This document shows positions 1-7,404 of a DNA stretch of 64,000 nt, one piece after another (the first letter of the stretch is position 1; each line of letters opens with the position of its first letter). The stretch is from Neolewinella agarilytica (lineage in GTDB: Bacteria > Bacteroidota > Bacteroidia > Chitinophagales > Saprospiraceae). Location: the NCBI RefSeq assembly GCF_900110645.1, contig NZ_FOFB01000010.1, positions 143,108-207,107 of the forward strand, given 5' to 3'. A program made the position numbers and the translations under genes. The notes below the pieces were generated by a model. The model was not told the DNA's origin and did not search any database. It saw nothing but the letters and a program-made list of their open reading frames with translations.

Positions 1-246
1 TAGGTTCGCATCTACGTTTATTTCATTACCTCGAAAGGTATAAACAATAGTATCTCCAGATCGCTGGTATACGATAGTATCCGGTTCACCAGCCAATTGC
101 AGCCAGGAATTGAGGTGTTGAATATTTTGATATGCTTTACCCTTATGTGGTATTCTTTCCGAAAGAGAGTGCAGAAAGCCCTTTGTTATCTTTTGAGCAG
201 ATAGTGAACAGGATAAGAAGAGAAGGAAAGCAGCTATTCTATTCAT
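1..246 (-). CDS. Secreted protein of unknown function, partial (C-terminus outside window)
   Basis: An open frame reads leftward from the ATG at 246 to the window edge: 82 codons without a stop. The first 18 residues form a good Sec signal peptide (MNRIAAFLLFLSCSLSAQ) with a charged start, a hydrophobic core and a likely cut after SAQ. The visible mature part (KITKGFLHSLSERIPHKG, then a stretch with TIVYQRSG and TIVYTF) matches no family I recognise. The gene diverges from the ThuA-like gene, with 118 bases between the two starts. Existence is well supported; function is unknown. Confidence 0.6.
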   Translation of the reverse strand, partial: MNRIAAFLLFLSCSLSAQKITKGFLHSLSERIPHKGKAYQNIQHLNSWLQLAGEPDTIVYQRSGDTIVYTFRGNEINVDANL

Positions 247-364
247 ACTTTCTTAAACACTGCTTAAGTAATTTTATTTTTTAAAGCTGCGATGGTTAAT
301 TCAGCAAAAGGAATCGGTCAGAAAATAAAAGCTTAATTGTAAATTGTTCAAACATCCACGAATC

Positions 365-1351
365 ATGCGCTACAACCTACTTACCCTCGGGGCCATGCTG
401 TCCCTCCTTTGCTCCTGCAATCCTTCCTCTGCACCCGCGTCCGCGCCCGAAAAAGAGGCGGAGAAGCCGCTAATCGTGTTCGTGACCGGCGACGAAGAAT
501 ACAGGTCAGAAGAGTCGATGCCCATGCTGGCCAGACTGGTGGAACGGGAATTGGGGGCGCGTACGCAGGTGCTGTTTGCCTTGGATTCAGCAGGGTTTGT
601 CAACCCAAACGTCAATGATAATATCGAGGGACTGGAAGCCCTGGACGATGCCGACATGATGGTCCTCTTCACCCGCTGGCGCGCCCTGCCGGACGCGCAG
701 GCCCAGCACATTCTCGACTTCGCCGAAAGCGGTAAACCCATGGCTGGTTTCCGGACCAGCACCCATGCTTTCATGTATAAAGACGACTCCCTGCGCCAGC
801 ACCTCAACAACGACTGGCCAACGGCCGTCTTCGGCCAGCAGTGGATCACCCACCACGGCCATTTTGATGATGGACACGACCCGCTCACCGCCGTTAGTCT
901 CGTCGAAGAGGCTCACAGCCCCATCCTTAATGGTATACAACCCTTTGATGCTTACTCCTGGCTCTATCACGTTGATGGCGGGGAGTGGAAGATTAACCCG
1001 AAGACAAAGCAACTGCTACGCGGCAAGTCCCTCCGCTCCAAGCACGAGGAAGCCGGTCGGCTTGATCAGTTCCCGCTCAACAATCCCGTTGCCTGGACGA
1101 ACGACTATAAAGGTGCCCGTGTCTTTTTCACGACCCTGGGCCACCCTTACGACTGGCAAAATGAAAATATGCGCCGGCTGGCCCTTAATGGTATTGCCTG
1201 GGCGCTGGATCGTGCTGATGACATCCCCGCCGAGGGTTTTAACCCAACCATTATCGGGAGTTACCAACCGAACAATTCGGGCTTTGGGGAGAAATTTAAA
1301 AAAGGCTTACGCCCGGAAGAGTTGTTTAAAGAAAATGGCCTTCCTCGTTAG
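365..1351 (+). CDS. ThuA-like domain lipoprotein
   Basis: Predicted 328-residue exported protein of the ThuA family, whose class I glutamine amidotransferase-like fold is linked in other bacteria to trehalose or other sugar use. The reaction is unknown here. The N-terminus is a lipoprotein-type signal (LLTLGAMLSLLCSC) with the lipid-carrying Cys near residue 18. ThuA-like features follow: IVFVTGDEEYRSEE, DADMMVLFTRW, GFRTSTHAF, HHGHFD and TTLGHPYDW near the end. I start at the ATG at 365; an upstream in-frame TTG at 344 would only add a poor leader. The region coding for SAPASAPEK just after the lipobox is a copy of the 19-bp dispersed word found across the window. The gene ends two bases from the convergent SRPBCC gene. 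Confidence 0.8.
   Translation: MRYNLLTLGAMLSLLCSCNPSSAPASAPEKEAEKPLIVFVTGDEEYRSEESMPMLARLVERELGARTQVLFALDSAGFVNPNVNDNIEGLEALDDADMMVLFTRWRALPDAQAQHILDFAESGKPMAGFRTSTHAFMYKDDSLRQHLNNDWPTAVFGQQWITHHGHFDDGHDPLTAVSLVEEAHSPILNGIQPFDAYSWLYHVDGGEWKINPKTKQLLRGKSLRSKHEEAGRLDQFPLNNPVAWTNDYKGARVFFTTLGHPYDWQNENMRRLALNGIAWALDRADDIPAEGFNPTIIGSYQPNNSGFGEKFKKGLRPEELFKENGLPR
430..448 (+). repeat. Dispersed 19-bp word, copy 1 (inside coding sequence)
   Basis: TGCACCCGCGTCCGCGCCC followed by GAAAAAG; one difference from the consensus TGCACCTGCGTYYGCGCCC. It encodes the Ala/Pro/Ser linker after the lipobox of the ThuA-like protein. Confidence 0.6.
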
Positions 1352-1353
1352 TT

Positions 1354-1767
1354 CTAGCTAAACCGCTTGCTGAACGCTTCATTCATAGCCATGAGACCGC
1401 TTTTGGCCGCTTTCATCAATTTCGCCTCCATCAAGGGGACAAGCACGCCCGTAAATTTTTCGCCGTGTACCACGGTGGTGGTTCCGTCGCCATTCTGCGT
1501 AAGTAGAAAATAATGTTCTCCGTCGAACAGCCAACCGCTACAAATTCGCCCTCCCCATCGGAGTTCTTTTCCTGGCTTAACCACCAAAACCTCCGAAAGG
1601 GAATCTACACCGTTTTGCGTAATGGTCACGGTGTTGCCAACTTGCCAGTTGCCGGAAACGGAGGTAATGAGCGGATTCCAGGATGGGTACTTGGAAAAAT
1701 CCGTTAGTTCTGCCCACACCTCATGCGATGAGACTGGCAGCTCAATTACTGTATCAAGTTGTAACAT
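1354..1767 (-). CDS. SRPBCC (START-like) family protein, paralogue A
   Basis: 137-residue protein of the SRPBCC / polyketide cyclase superfamily, which forms a cavity that binds hydrophobic ligands; the ligand is unknown. Typical signatures: N-terminal VIELPVSSHEVWAELTDF, the motif YPSWNPLI, then GKELRWGG and FDGEHYFLL. It is a clear paralogue of the next gene on the same strand: same length, same start MLQL, and shared GKELRW, LFDGEHYFLL, NGDGTTT and HGE blocks. No signal peptide, so probably cytoplasmic. A Crp/Fnr-type box and a -7-like element lie upstream at the same relative positions as in front of the paralogue, suggesting shared control by the neighbouring regulator. Confidence 0.85.
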   Translation of the reverse strand: MLQLDTVIELPVSSHEVWAELTDFSKYPSWNPLITSVSGNWQVGNTVTITQNGVDSLSEVLVVKPGKELRWGGRICSGWLFDGEHYFLLTQNGDGTTTVVHGEKFTGVLVPLMEAKLMKAAKSGLMAMNEAFSKRFS

Positions 1768-1793
1768 TCTTTTTTAGCTCTACTTCTTAGCCG

Positions 1794-1801
1794 CAAAGAT
1801 G
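1794..1801 (-). promoter_or_regulatory. -7-like element of SRPBCC gene A
   Basis: On the minus strand this reads CATCTTTG, one base off the Bacteroidota TAnnTTTG element. It lies 23 bases downstream of the Crp/Fnr box at 1825-1838 and is followed by a GCGGCTAA sequence also seen after the matching element of gene B. Confidence 0.45.
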
Positions 1802-1815
1802 TCGCTAAGCGACAT
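1799..1815. promoter_or_regulatory. 17-bp palindrome between the two SRPBCC genes
   Basis: ATGTCGCT-A-AGCGACAT is perfectly symmetric and overlaps the -7-like element of gene A. It is absent from the promoter of gene B, so it may be an extra operator or an RNA hairpin for gene B's 3' end. Confidence 0.4.
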
Positions 1816-1824
1816 TGCTTTTCA

Positions 1825-1838
1825 TTGATGTAGGTCAA
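1825..1838. promoter_or_regulatory. Crp/Fnr-type binding box upstream of SRPBCC gene A
   Basis: TTGATGTAGGTCAA fits the FNR-type consensus TTGAT-N4-ATCAA with one change. Its centre is about 41 bases upstream of the start point predicted from the -7-like element, the usual place for a class II activator site. The start codon of gene A is 57 bases further on. Confidence 0.6.
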
Positions 1839-1861
1839 TAAGCAAAAACAAGGCTCACCCG

Positions 1862-2275
1862 TTATTTCAGTCGTTCCAGCAAGGCATTGTTCATGGCCTC
1901 AAAACCAGTTTTTGTATCCTTATTCAATTTCGTGCGAAAGAGCGGCACCAGAAGGCCCGAGAAGTTTTCCCCGTGGGTGAGGGTGGTTGTTCCATCACCA
2001 TTATCTTTTAGCAGGAAATAGTGCTCCCCATCAAAGAGCCCTTTGAACAAAAGACTCCCTGACCAGCGGAGTTCTTTCCCGTAAGCAAAGGCTAAAACCT
2101 TTGGCTTAAAATCCATTCCCCCGGCAGTGATGGCGACAATGTTGCCCCTGGCCCAGTCCCCACTGGCTTGCGTAATAAACGGGTTCCAGTCCGGATAAGC
2201 CGCGAAGTTGGTTAGTTCAGCCCATACCCGGTCCGGGCTGGCGGGCAGATCGATGGTAGTGGTCAGTTGTAGCAT
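1862..2275 (-). CDS. SRPBCC (START-like) family protein, paralogue B
   Basis: 137-residue SRPBCC-fold protein, tandem duplicate of the preceding gene. Shared or similar motifs: DLPASPDRVWAELTNF, YPDWNPFI, GKELRWSGS, LFDGEHYFLL and NGDGTTT. I start at the ATG at 2275 because MLQL there aligns exactly with the start of paralogue A; an open extension to 2335 runs into the Crp/Fnr box and the end of the regulator gene. A CTTGACAAAAGTCAAG palindrome and a -7-like element sit upstream. The duplication appears to have included the promoter. Ligand and role are unknown; the regulator next door suggests an inducible response. Confidence 0.85.
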   Translation of the reverse strand: MLQLTTTIDLPASPDRVWAELTNFAAYPDWNPFITQASGDWARGNIVAITAGGMDFKPKVLAFAYGKELRWSGSLLFKGLFDGEHYFLLKDNGDGTTTLTHGENFSGLLVPLFRTKLNKDTKTGFEAMNNALLERLK

Positions 2276-2297
2276 AAGACTATCTTTTTCGTTAGCC

Positions 2298-2305
2298 CAA
2301 AGGTG
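2298..2305 (-). promoter_or_regulatory. -7-like element of SRPBCC gene B
   Basis: Minus-strand CACCTTTG, one base off TAnnTTTG, followed by GGGCTAA. It is exactly 23 bases from the upstream Crp/Fnr box, the same gap as for gene A. Confidence 0.45.
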
Positions 2306-2327
2306 CAGCCCTACCCCACTACTCCGT

Positions 2328-2343
2328 CTTGACAAAAGTCAAG
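2328..2343. promoter_or_regulatory. Crp/Fnr-type palindrome upstream of SRPBCC gene B
   Basis: CTTGAC-AAAA-GTCAAG is a perfect 16-bp palindrome of the TTGAC-N4-GTCAA type. It overlaps the stop codon of the Crp/Fnr gene, so the binding site is partly coding. Confidence 0.65.
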
Positions 2344-2914
2344 TGCCGGAATTATCTCGTTTTCTGATGCGACTCATCGTTTCCGGCGTCATGCCCAGCA
2401 TCGACGCCAGATAGTGCAGCGGGACAGATTCAAACAGCCCGGGCTTAAAAGCCAAAAGGGCTTCGTAGCGCTCCCGTGCGGACAAGGACAGCAGGCTGAA
2501 CACCCGGTCTTCCAGCGTCATAAAGCAGCGGGCAAGAAATTCCTTTTCCAGCGTTTCCCAGTTGGGGATCAACTCTCCCATCCGGAGGTAATGCTCTTCG
2601 GGGAGCGTCCAGAGCTGACAGTTTTCGAGCGCCTGTATGTTCCAGCGGGCGGGGGTGGCAAAGAAGAGTGGGTTAAGATCGGCGACGAAGTAGCCGGGCG
2701 TAAAAATCCATTGGGTAACGTCTTTATCTGCCGTTGGCGCCCACCCACGCAGGTGGCCAATCCGGGGAAATGCGAGCTTGCGAACCATTTGCCCCTGCCG
2801 GAGGAAGTAGTCTCCTTTTTCCAGGTAATCTTCGCGAAAAAGAGCAGCTACTTCAGCCGCTTTCGGCGGGGCAATACAGAAGTTCTCCTGAAGTAATGCA
2901 GGCAGAGTTATCAT
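2339..2914 (-). CDS. Crp/Fnr family transcriptional regulator
   Basis: 191-residue regulator with an N-terminal cyclic-nucleotide-binding-type beta-barrel (around residues 20-115, including KGDYFLRQGQMVRKLAF and GYFVADLNPLFF) and a C-terminal winged helix (LHYLASMLGMTPETMSRIRK, near the end). The four-Cys iron-sulfur signature of true FNR is missing, so the effector is unknown. I prefer the ATG at 2914; longer in-frame starts up to 3040 would overlap the divergent lipoprotein start. Just downstream lie two paralogous genes, each with a TTGAC/T-N4-GTCAA box, so it is probably their local activator. Confidence 0.85.
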   Translation of the reverse strand: MITLPALLQENFCIAPPKAAEVAALFREDYLEKGDYFLRQGQMVRKLAFPRIGHLRGWAPTADKDVTQWIFTPGYFVADLNPLFFATPARWNIQALENCQLWTLPEEHYLRMGELIPNWETLEKEFLARCFMTLEDRVFSLLSLSARERYEALLAFKPGLFESVPLHYLASMLGMTPETMSRIRKRDNSGT

Positions 2915-3031
2915 GCTGCGCAAGTTACTTATTTGGACGGATTGCGTTTCCTCATTATTCTCCGTATGAATAGCACGAGCCACTTGACCAACATCCCCTC
3001 CCTGTCCAACGTTTCCCAGAAAACTAAAGCG

Positions 3032-3511
3032 ATGAGACAACTACTCTTTCTATTACTGGCGATCGGCCTCTGCAACTGTACTCCCAAGCCAACGGCTCTA
3101 AGCACCTCAGCTCACACGGAGAACACAACCTCCTACCTCATCGGCTACACCGGCGGCTGGGGTGGTGGGCCAGCCTACAAACTCGAAAACGGTAAGCTCT
3201 ACGAATCCGTCAACCAGCATAACCCCGGCAACGCTGATGCTACGGTAAATGATAACACCTTTAAAACACTTAAATCGGCTACCGGCCTGCAGGCCATGCA
3301 GCGCCTGGCCGAAGACTTCAAAGAGAACGTTATGAGTGAAGTGCCTCCGGGTTTCCAGTGCCCCGAGATGGCTTACGATGGTGTTTGTCCCTACTTCATT
3401 ATCGTCAAAGACGGTAACATCCGCGGCTGGACGCTAAGCGAGAAGGGAACGTACCCCGATTCATTCAAAACCTTCATGGAAGAGGTGGGGGAAGCGCTGA
3501 CGGAGATATAG
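3032..3511 (+). CDS. Small lipoprotein, unknown function
   Basis: 159-residue lipoprotein: MRQLLFLLLAIGLCNC is a short lipid-anchoring signal with the Cys at residue 16. The mature part contains SYLIGYTGGWGGGPAYKL, GKLYESVNQ, and a Cys pair in FQCPEMAYDGVCPYF near residue 115-125 that could form a disulfide. I do not recognise a family. The ATG at 3032 is chosen because it gives a clean lipoprotein signal; an in-frame TTG at 2933 would bury it. It diverges from the Crp/Fnr regulator and may share its control, although no full box is visible in the shared upstream region. Confidence 0.7.
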   Translation: MRQLLFLLLAIGLCNCTPKPTALSTSAHTENTTSYLIGYTGGWGGGPAYKLENGKLYESVNQHNPGNADATVNDNTFKTLKSATGLQAMQRLAEDFKENVMSEVPPGFQCPEMAYDGVCPYFIIVKDGNIRGWTLSEKGTYPDSFKTFMEEVGEALTEI

Positions 3512-3513
3512 TC

Positions 3514-3604
3514 AAGCAGTCTTAAAAGTCAAACAGTAAGAAAGTCAAACAGTCAAGTAGTACGCAATGACTCCATGACTGTTTGACTTTCTTACTGCTT
3601 GACT
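3514..3604. terminator. Word-like inverted repeat, bidirectional terminator-like (AGTCAA words)
   Basis: Starts at the stop codon of the lipoprotein gene. It contains a perfect 22-bp stem (3534-3555 with 3576-3597) around a 20-base loop, built from words such as AGTCAA and CAGT. It lies between convergent genes. There is no clear T-run, so termination is an inference from position and stem strength. Confidence 0.6.
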
Positions 3605-3630
3605 ATCTGACTCTCTGCCCCCTTGACTCC

Positions 3631-5511
3631 CTACGCGAGGAAACCATAAATCAACGCCAAAATCAAGATTACCGCCAGCGCAGCAATATTGAAGCCCATC
3701 CGTGTACGGAAGAGTGAAGGTTCCAGGTCGATAGCCTTGTAATCGTCCTCCTGCTTGTCAGTATAGATCAGAGCCAGAACGGCTACGGAAAGAATTCCGA
3801 AGAGGTAAACCGCCCAGTCCGGCACACCAGGTACGGGCTGCATGAAGAGGCGAATGGCGGTACAGAGACCAATAACGATGACGATCAACGCAATACCATT
3901 ACGAATTTTCATGTCGCTCACAAGTCCTTCAGCAGTTGCGGTGTTCTTAGCTACGCCTCCACCTTTGCTCGTCACGGCGCTCAGGCCAATCATCAGGGCG
4001 GAAGAGATGAGGAACATCAGGGCCATCCGATCAAGGAAAGCCAGATCGGGCATGATAAACTTAAAGAAAAGCGAAAGTGGTACGCCCAGCAGGATGACCA
4101 CCAATGCGGCTTTAGATGTTCCCCGGCGGTAGAACATACCGAAGATAAACACCACCAGTACACCCGGGCTCAGGAAGCCGGTGTATTCCTGGATAATCTG
4201 GAATACCTGCCCGGCTCCTGCTAACTGAGGGGCAACAATAGCCCCGATAATCAGGGAGGCTGCAGCAGCAATCTGCCCCATTGTCACCTGTCGTTTCTGG
4301 CTGGCCCCCGGGTTTATAAATTTGTTGTAAATGTCGATGGTAAAGATCGTAGAAGCACTGTTCACCATAGAGCTGACTGAAGAGCCAATGGCAGCCACCA
4401 GGGCCGCGAAAGTAAGTCCCCGGAAGCCTTCTCCTACATAATTACCCAATACCCACGGGAATGCCTGGTCGGCTTTGTCGATGTCCACATCAATGCCCTT
4501 TTCAACAAGCAAATAGTAAGCAGCAATGCCCGGCAAGACGGCAAAGAAGGGAATAAACAACTTCATGAAGGCGGCAAAGGCAATACCCTTTTGCGCTTCA
4601 GGCAGGTTCTTGGCCGCCAGCGCCCGCTGAATGATGTACTGATTAAAGCCCCAGTAATAGGTATTCACAATCCACATTCCACCCAAAAGCAGAGCCATAC
4701 CCGGTAGCAGGTTAAAACTGGATTGTATTTCATCTCCGGCAACCAGTTCCGTTGGGTTACCAGCGAAGTCGACCCCCGTGGCCAGCTCGGTTGTAGCAGC
4801 TTTGCTGATAAACGTATCATCGGGTTCAAAGAGCATCTCGAAGTGTCCGGGTAAGGCCCGGTATAGTTCCGAAATACCAGCAAAAACACTGCCGTCGCCC
4901 ACGAAACTAAGAATTCCCCAGGCGGCAATCGTTCCTCCAAGAAGGAGTACAACAACCTGAACGACATCCGTCCAAACTACCGCTTTCAAGCCACCAAAAA
5001 TGGAAAAACAGGCAGAATAAAGTACCAAACCAATAATACCCATATACAGTGGCACATCGAGTAGTTGCTCTATGGCCAACGCTCCCAGGTATATTACCGT
5101 AGCGATGTTGACAAAGACGAAGAGCGCGATCCACATCACCGACATAATCGTGCGCACCGTGCCGTCATAGCGTTCCTCCAGGAACTGTGGCATAGTGTAA
5201 ATTTCCTTTTTCAGGAAGACCGGCAACAAAAATTTAGCGACAATAATGAGCGTAATCGCTGCCATCAGCTCATAGGTAGCAATAGCAAGTCCGAGCTCGA
5301 AGCCCGAGCCATTCATCCCGATAATCTGCTCCGCAGAAATGTTAGAAGCAATGAGTGAACCTCCAACCGCCCACCAGGGAAGACTGCGGCCTGCCAAAAA
5401 ATAATCGCTGGCCGTGGCGGCCTTTTCGCGATTGGCGATCCAAATGCCAAAAAGTATAACACCGACGATGTAAACACCGAAAATGATCAGGTCGATCCCT
5501 TGTAATTGCAT
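3631..5511 (-). CDS. Sodium:solute symporter (SSS family, SGLT-like)
   Basis: 626-residue inner-membrane transporter of the SSS family that couples uptake of a solute, often a sugar, to sodium entry. Many hydrophobic helices are visible, starting with IDLIIFGVYIVGVILFGIW; the family blocks DYFLAGRSLPWWAVGGSLI, SNISAEQIIGMNGSGF, and PQFLEERY follow, then WGFNQYIIQRALAAK in the middle and the C-terminal helix AALAVILILALIYGFLA. The ATG at 5511 is preferred; an in-frame TTG at 5589 would add 26 residues. The 502-residue protein gene is directly upstream on the same strand, so the two may be cotranscribed. Length and sequence resemble SGLT-type members, but the substrate cannot be read from sequence. 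Confidence 0.9.
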   Translation of the reverse strand: MQLQGIDLIIFGVYIVGVILFGIWIANREKAATASDYFLAGRSLPWWAVGGSLIASNISAEQIIGMNGSGFELGLAIATYELMAAITLIIVAKFLLPVFLKKEIYTMPQFLEERYDGTVRTIMSVMWIALFVFVNIATVIYLGALAIEQLLDVPLYMGIIGLVLYSACFSIFGGLKAVVWTDVVQVVVLLLGGTIAAWGILSFVGDGSVFAGISELYRALPGHFEMLFEPDDTFISKAATTELATGVDFAGNPTELVAGDEIQSSFNLLPGMALLLGGMWIVNTYYWGFNQYIIQRALAAKNLPEAQKGIAFAAFMKLFIPFFAVLPGIAAYYLLVEKGIDVDIDKADQAFPWVLGNYVGEGFRGLTFAALVAAIGSSVSSMVNSASTIFTIDIYNKFINPGASQKRQVTMGQIAAAASLIIGAIVAPQLAGAGQVFQIIQEYTGFLSPGVLVVFIFGMFYRRGTSKAALVVILLGVPLSLFFKFIMPDLAFLDRMALMFLISSALMIGLSAVTSKGGGVAKNTATAEGLVSDMKIRNGIALIVIVIGLCTAIRLFMQPVPGVPDWAVYLFGILSVAVLALIYTDKQEDDYKAIDLEPSLFRTRMGFNIAALAVILILALIYGFLA

Positions 5512-5592
5512 GATATGAGGTAGTAAGTCGTGTAGAGTGTATGCTAAAAGCGTGGCAATATAAGCGATTTGCTGGCTTAGTAGCGTCAAGAG

Positions 5593-7101
5593 TTAGGGGG
5601 TCTCCCGATCCGTAATCGCATGAATGGCCCTGCGCAACTTTTTTACGGGCAGGTACCGTAAGTCTCTATGCTCGCAAGGATCTTCCGCTAAAGCAACCGT
5701 TTCCTGCTCCAGAACATGCAGGGCTTCACCGGCATTCACCCCGCGCTGTAAGGACCTCAACAGGGTAAGTATATGACGGGGGTAACTACTTGAATAATTG
5801 ATTCGCCCAATATATCGGGCCAGGTTATTAATACCATATCCCACAAGTTCCCGGTTCCCAAGTTGAAAATGACACAGCAAAAAAAGTAGTCGGCTGTAAA
5901 CTACAGTATCCCGCCGCAGGGGCTGGCGATCATCCAAAACGGGAGATAACTGATCAAGCGCTGAAGAATAATCCCCGTCCATGGCAAAAAGTGCAGCAAG
6001 CTTATAGTACAACACTTGCTTTTTATGACGGTCAACGCCTCGCAACTCCTTGATTTCATCAGGAAACTCCTTTTTTTCCACAAGAGTCATCTGCCTCGAG
6101 TCGTCCAGTAAAAGCTGATTGAGGCGCGACCGCAGGTGCAGAAATTTGTTTTGGCGCAGAATATTCCGCGACTGCCGGCTCGCTGGCAATGAGTTCGTAA
6201 ACGCCAGTAAATTTTCGTAGAACTCCTGATGCTCCTGCTCATTCTCCCGGAAAAATGCCAGCATCAGGCAGCGGTCCATCCCCTTCAGATACAAACTGAC
6301 ATCTCTCATTCTCAGCGTTTCCTCGCTCACAAACTCTTCCATCCACGCACGGGCATGTATGGCCGCTTCGTCGAGTTGTGTCGTACAGTAATGATACCAA
6401 AACAGTGCCCGACACCGACCAATCCGCTCCCGAAACGTTGACCGGCCGAAAGATGGCCCCGTGAAGTTGTGGTAAAACATTTGATGAAACCGCTGAGCTT
6501 CCACCAGTCCACGCACATGGCCTTTTTCAATAAAGTATCGCTGCAGCGTAAGCTGAAGATTTGACAGCCGCGTAGTCATTTCCTGAATCGCCTGACGTTG
6601 GCGGGACTCCGCCGTCAGTTCCGTCATCCGCTTCTCTTCGGAGCGGGTAATATGCCTGCTTTCAATCATTTTCTCAAACTCCAGGATGAGAATATGGTGT
6701 AAATCCAGGTGCAAAGCCCTCGCCCGCTGCTTAGCCCGTTTCAATAGAACCAAAGCCTCCAGATACAACCCACGATCATAAAGAAGGTGAGCATAATCCA
6801 GGTCCTCCTGTACCTGAATAACCGGATCATGGCGGCGGTGTTGCCGGCGCAAACTTTCTAAAAGCAAACTGTAAAGGTGCCTTTGCAGATTGGCCATTTT
6901 GCCGGTATCCGTTATCCCAAGATCCCGGCGCAACTCCGGATCTGCCAGATCTCTTCCCGCAGCCAAATGCTGAAACAGACGGTAGTACTTATCGTCTTCA
7001 TCCTTACCCCGACGCTGGTAGTGATTAGTAAAAAAACGCTTTTCCGATCGGTCCAGCGAATTTATTAAAGCCAACAGCAGCTCTCGTTTGGCAATAGCCA
7101 T
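5593..7101 (-). CDS. Conserved helical protein, unknown function
   Basis: 502-residue, strongly charged and probably all-helical protein rich in Arg, Leu and Glu. Helix-pair blocks such as YDRGLYLEALVLLKRAKQRA and SSALDQLSPVLDDRQPL suggest TPR-like repeats. It has no signal peptide or membrane segment. It begins MAIAKRELLLALINSLDRSEKRFF, a pattern I associate loosely with uncharacterised Bacteroidota proteins. It is upstream of the symporter with about 80 bases between, and diverges from susC. A copy of the 19-bp dispersed word lies in frame at 6122-6140 coding LHLRSRL. Function unknown. Confidence 0.75.
   Translation of the reverse strand: MAIAKRELLLALINSLDRSEKRFFTNHYQRRGKDEDDKYYRLFQHLAAGRDLADPELRRDLGITDTGKMANLQRHLYSLLLESLRRQHRRHDPVIQVQEDLDYAHLLYDRGLYLEALVLLKRAKQRARALHLDLHHILILEFEKMIESRHITRSEEKRMTELTAESRQRQAIQEMTTRLSNLQLTLQRYFIEKGHVRGLVEAQRFHQMFYHNFTGPSFGRSTFRERIGRCRALFWYHYCTTQLDEAAIHARAWMEEFVSEETLRMRDVSLYLKGMDRCLMLAFFRENEQEHQEFYENLLAFTNSLPASRQSRNILRQNKFLHLRSRLNQLLLDDSRQMTLVEKKEFPDEIKELRGVDRHKKQVLYYKLAALFAMDGDYSSALDQLSPVLDDRQPLRRDTVVYSRLLFLLCHFQLGNRELVGYGINNLARYIGRINYSSSYPRHILTLLRSLQRGVNAGEALHVLEQETVALAEDPCEHRDLRYLPVKKLRRAIHAITDRETP
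6122..6140 (-). repeat. Dispersed 19-bp word, copy inside coding sequence
   Basis: Minus-strand TGCACCTGCGGTCGCGCCT. It reads as Leu-His-Leu-Arg-Ser-Arg in the host gene; matches the consensus except at the two middle bases and the last base. Confidence 0.5.
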
Positions 7102-7143
7102 AACAATGTGATTGCATTTGTGAAATGTATGTCAGCTCAGGCT

Positions 7144-7176
7144 CAAAGGTAAGTAACTACTAAGGTTTACTTTCAA
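7144..7176 (-). promoter_or_regulatory. Bacteroidota-type promoter of the 502-residue protein gene
   Basis: Minus strand: TTTTTTG with its TTG at 7176-7174, 22 bases, then TACCTTTG at 7151-7144. This is a full TTTG / TAnnTTTG pair and would start transcription about 35 bases before the ATG at 7101. Confidence 0.6.
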
Positions 7177-7216
7177 AAAAGGTGTTTGCGCCCCTCCTCA
7201 CAGCAGCGAAAAAACC

Positions 7217-7236
7217 GGGTAAGTGGCCACTTACCC
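7217..7236. promoter_or_regulatory. Perfect 20-bp palindrome, candidate operator
   Basis: GGGTAAGTGGCCACTTACCC reads the same on both strands. It lies in the 303-base region between the divergent 502-residue protein gene and susC. The position suggests a repressor or activator site for the susC operon. The rest of this interval holds the minus promoter and no convincing plus-strand TAnnTTTG; the nearest is TACTATTG at 7270-7277. Confidence 0.5.
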
Positions 7237-7404
7237 CATCACAAAATCCCCTCCATTATGAATTGATTTTACTATTGCCGGCATGCCACCTTTAGCATAG
7301 CTTCTACATACCAAGTTACATATCAGCTTTAAAGAATTGAAGGGTACCAGACTATTCAAAGCACACTGTTCAGAACCATTTCACTGATGAAACTTCACTA
7401 GATT

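Noticed and set aside
2339..2914. Assignment of the regulator as a true oxygen-sensing FNR
   Set aside because: The four Cys residues required for the iron-sulfur cluster are not present.
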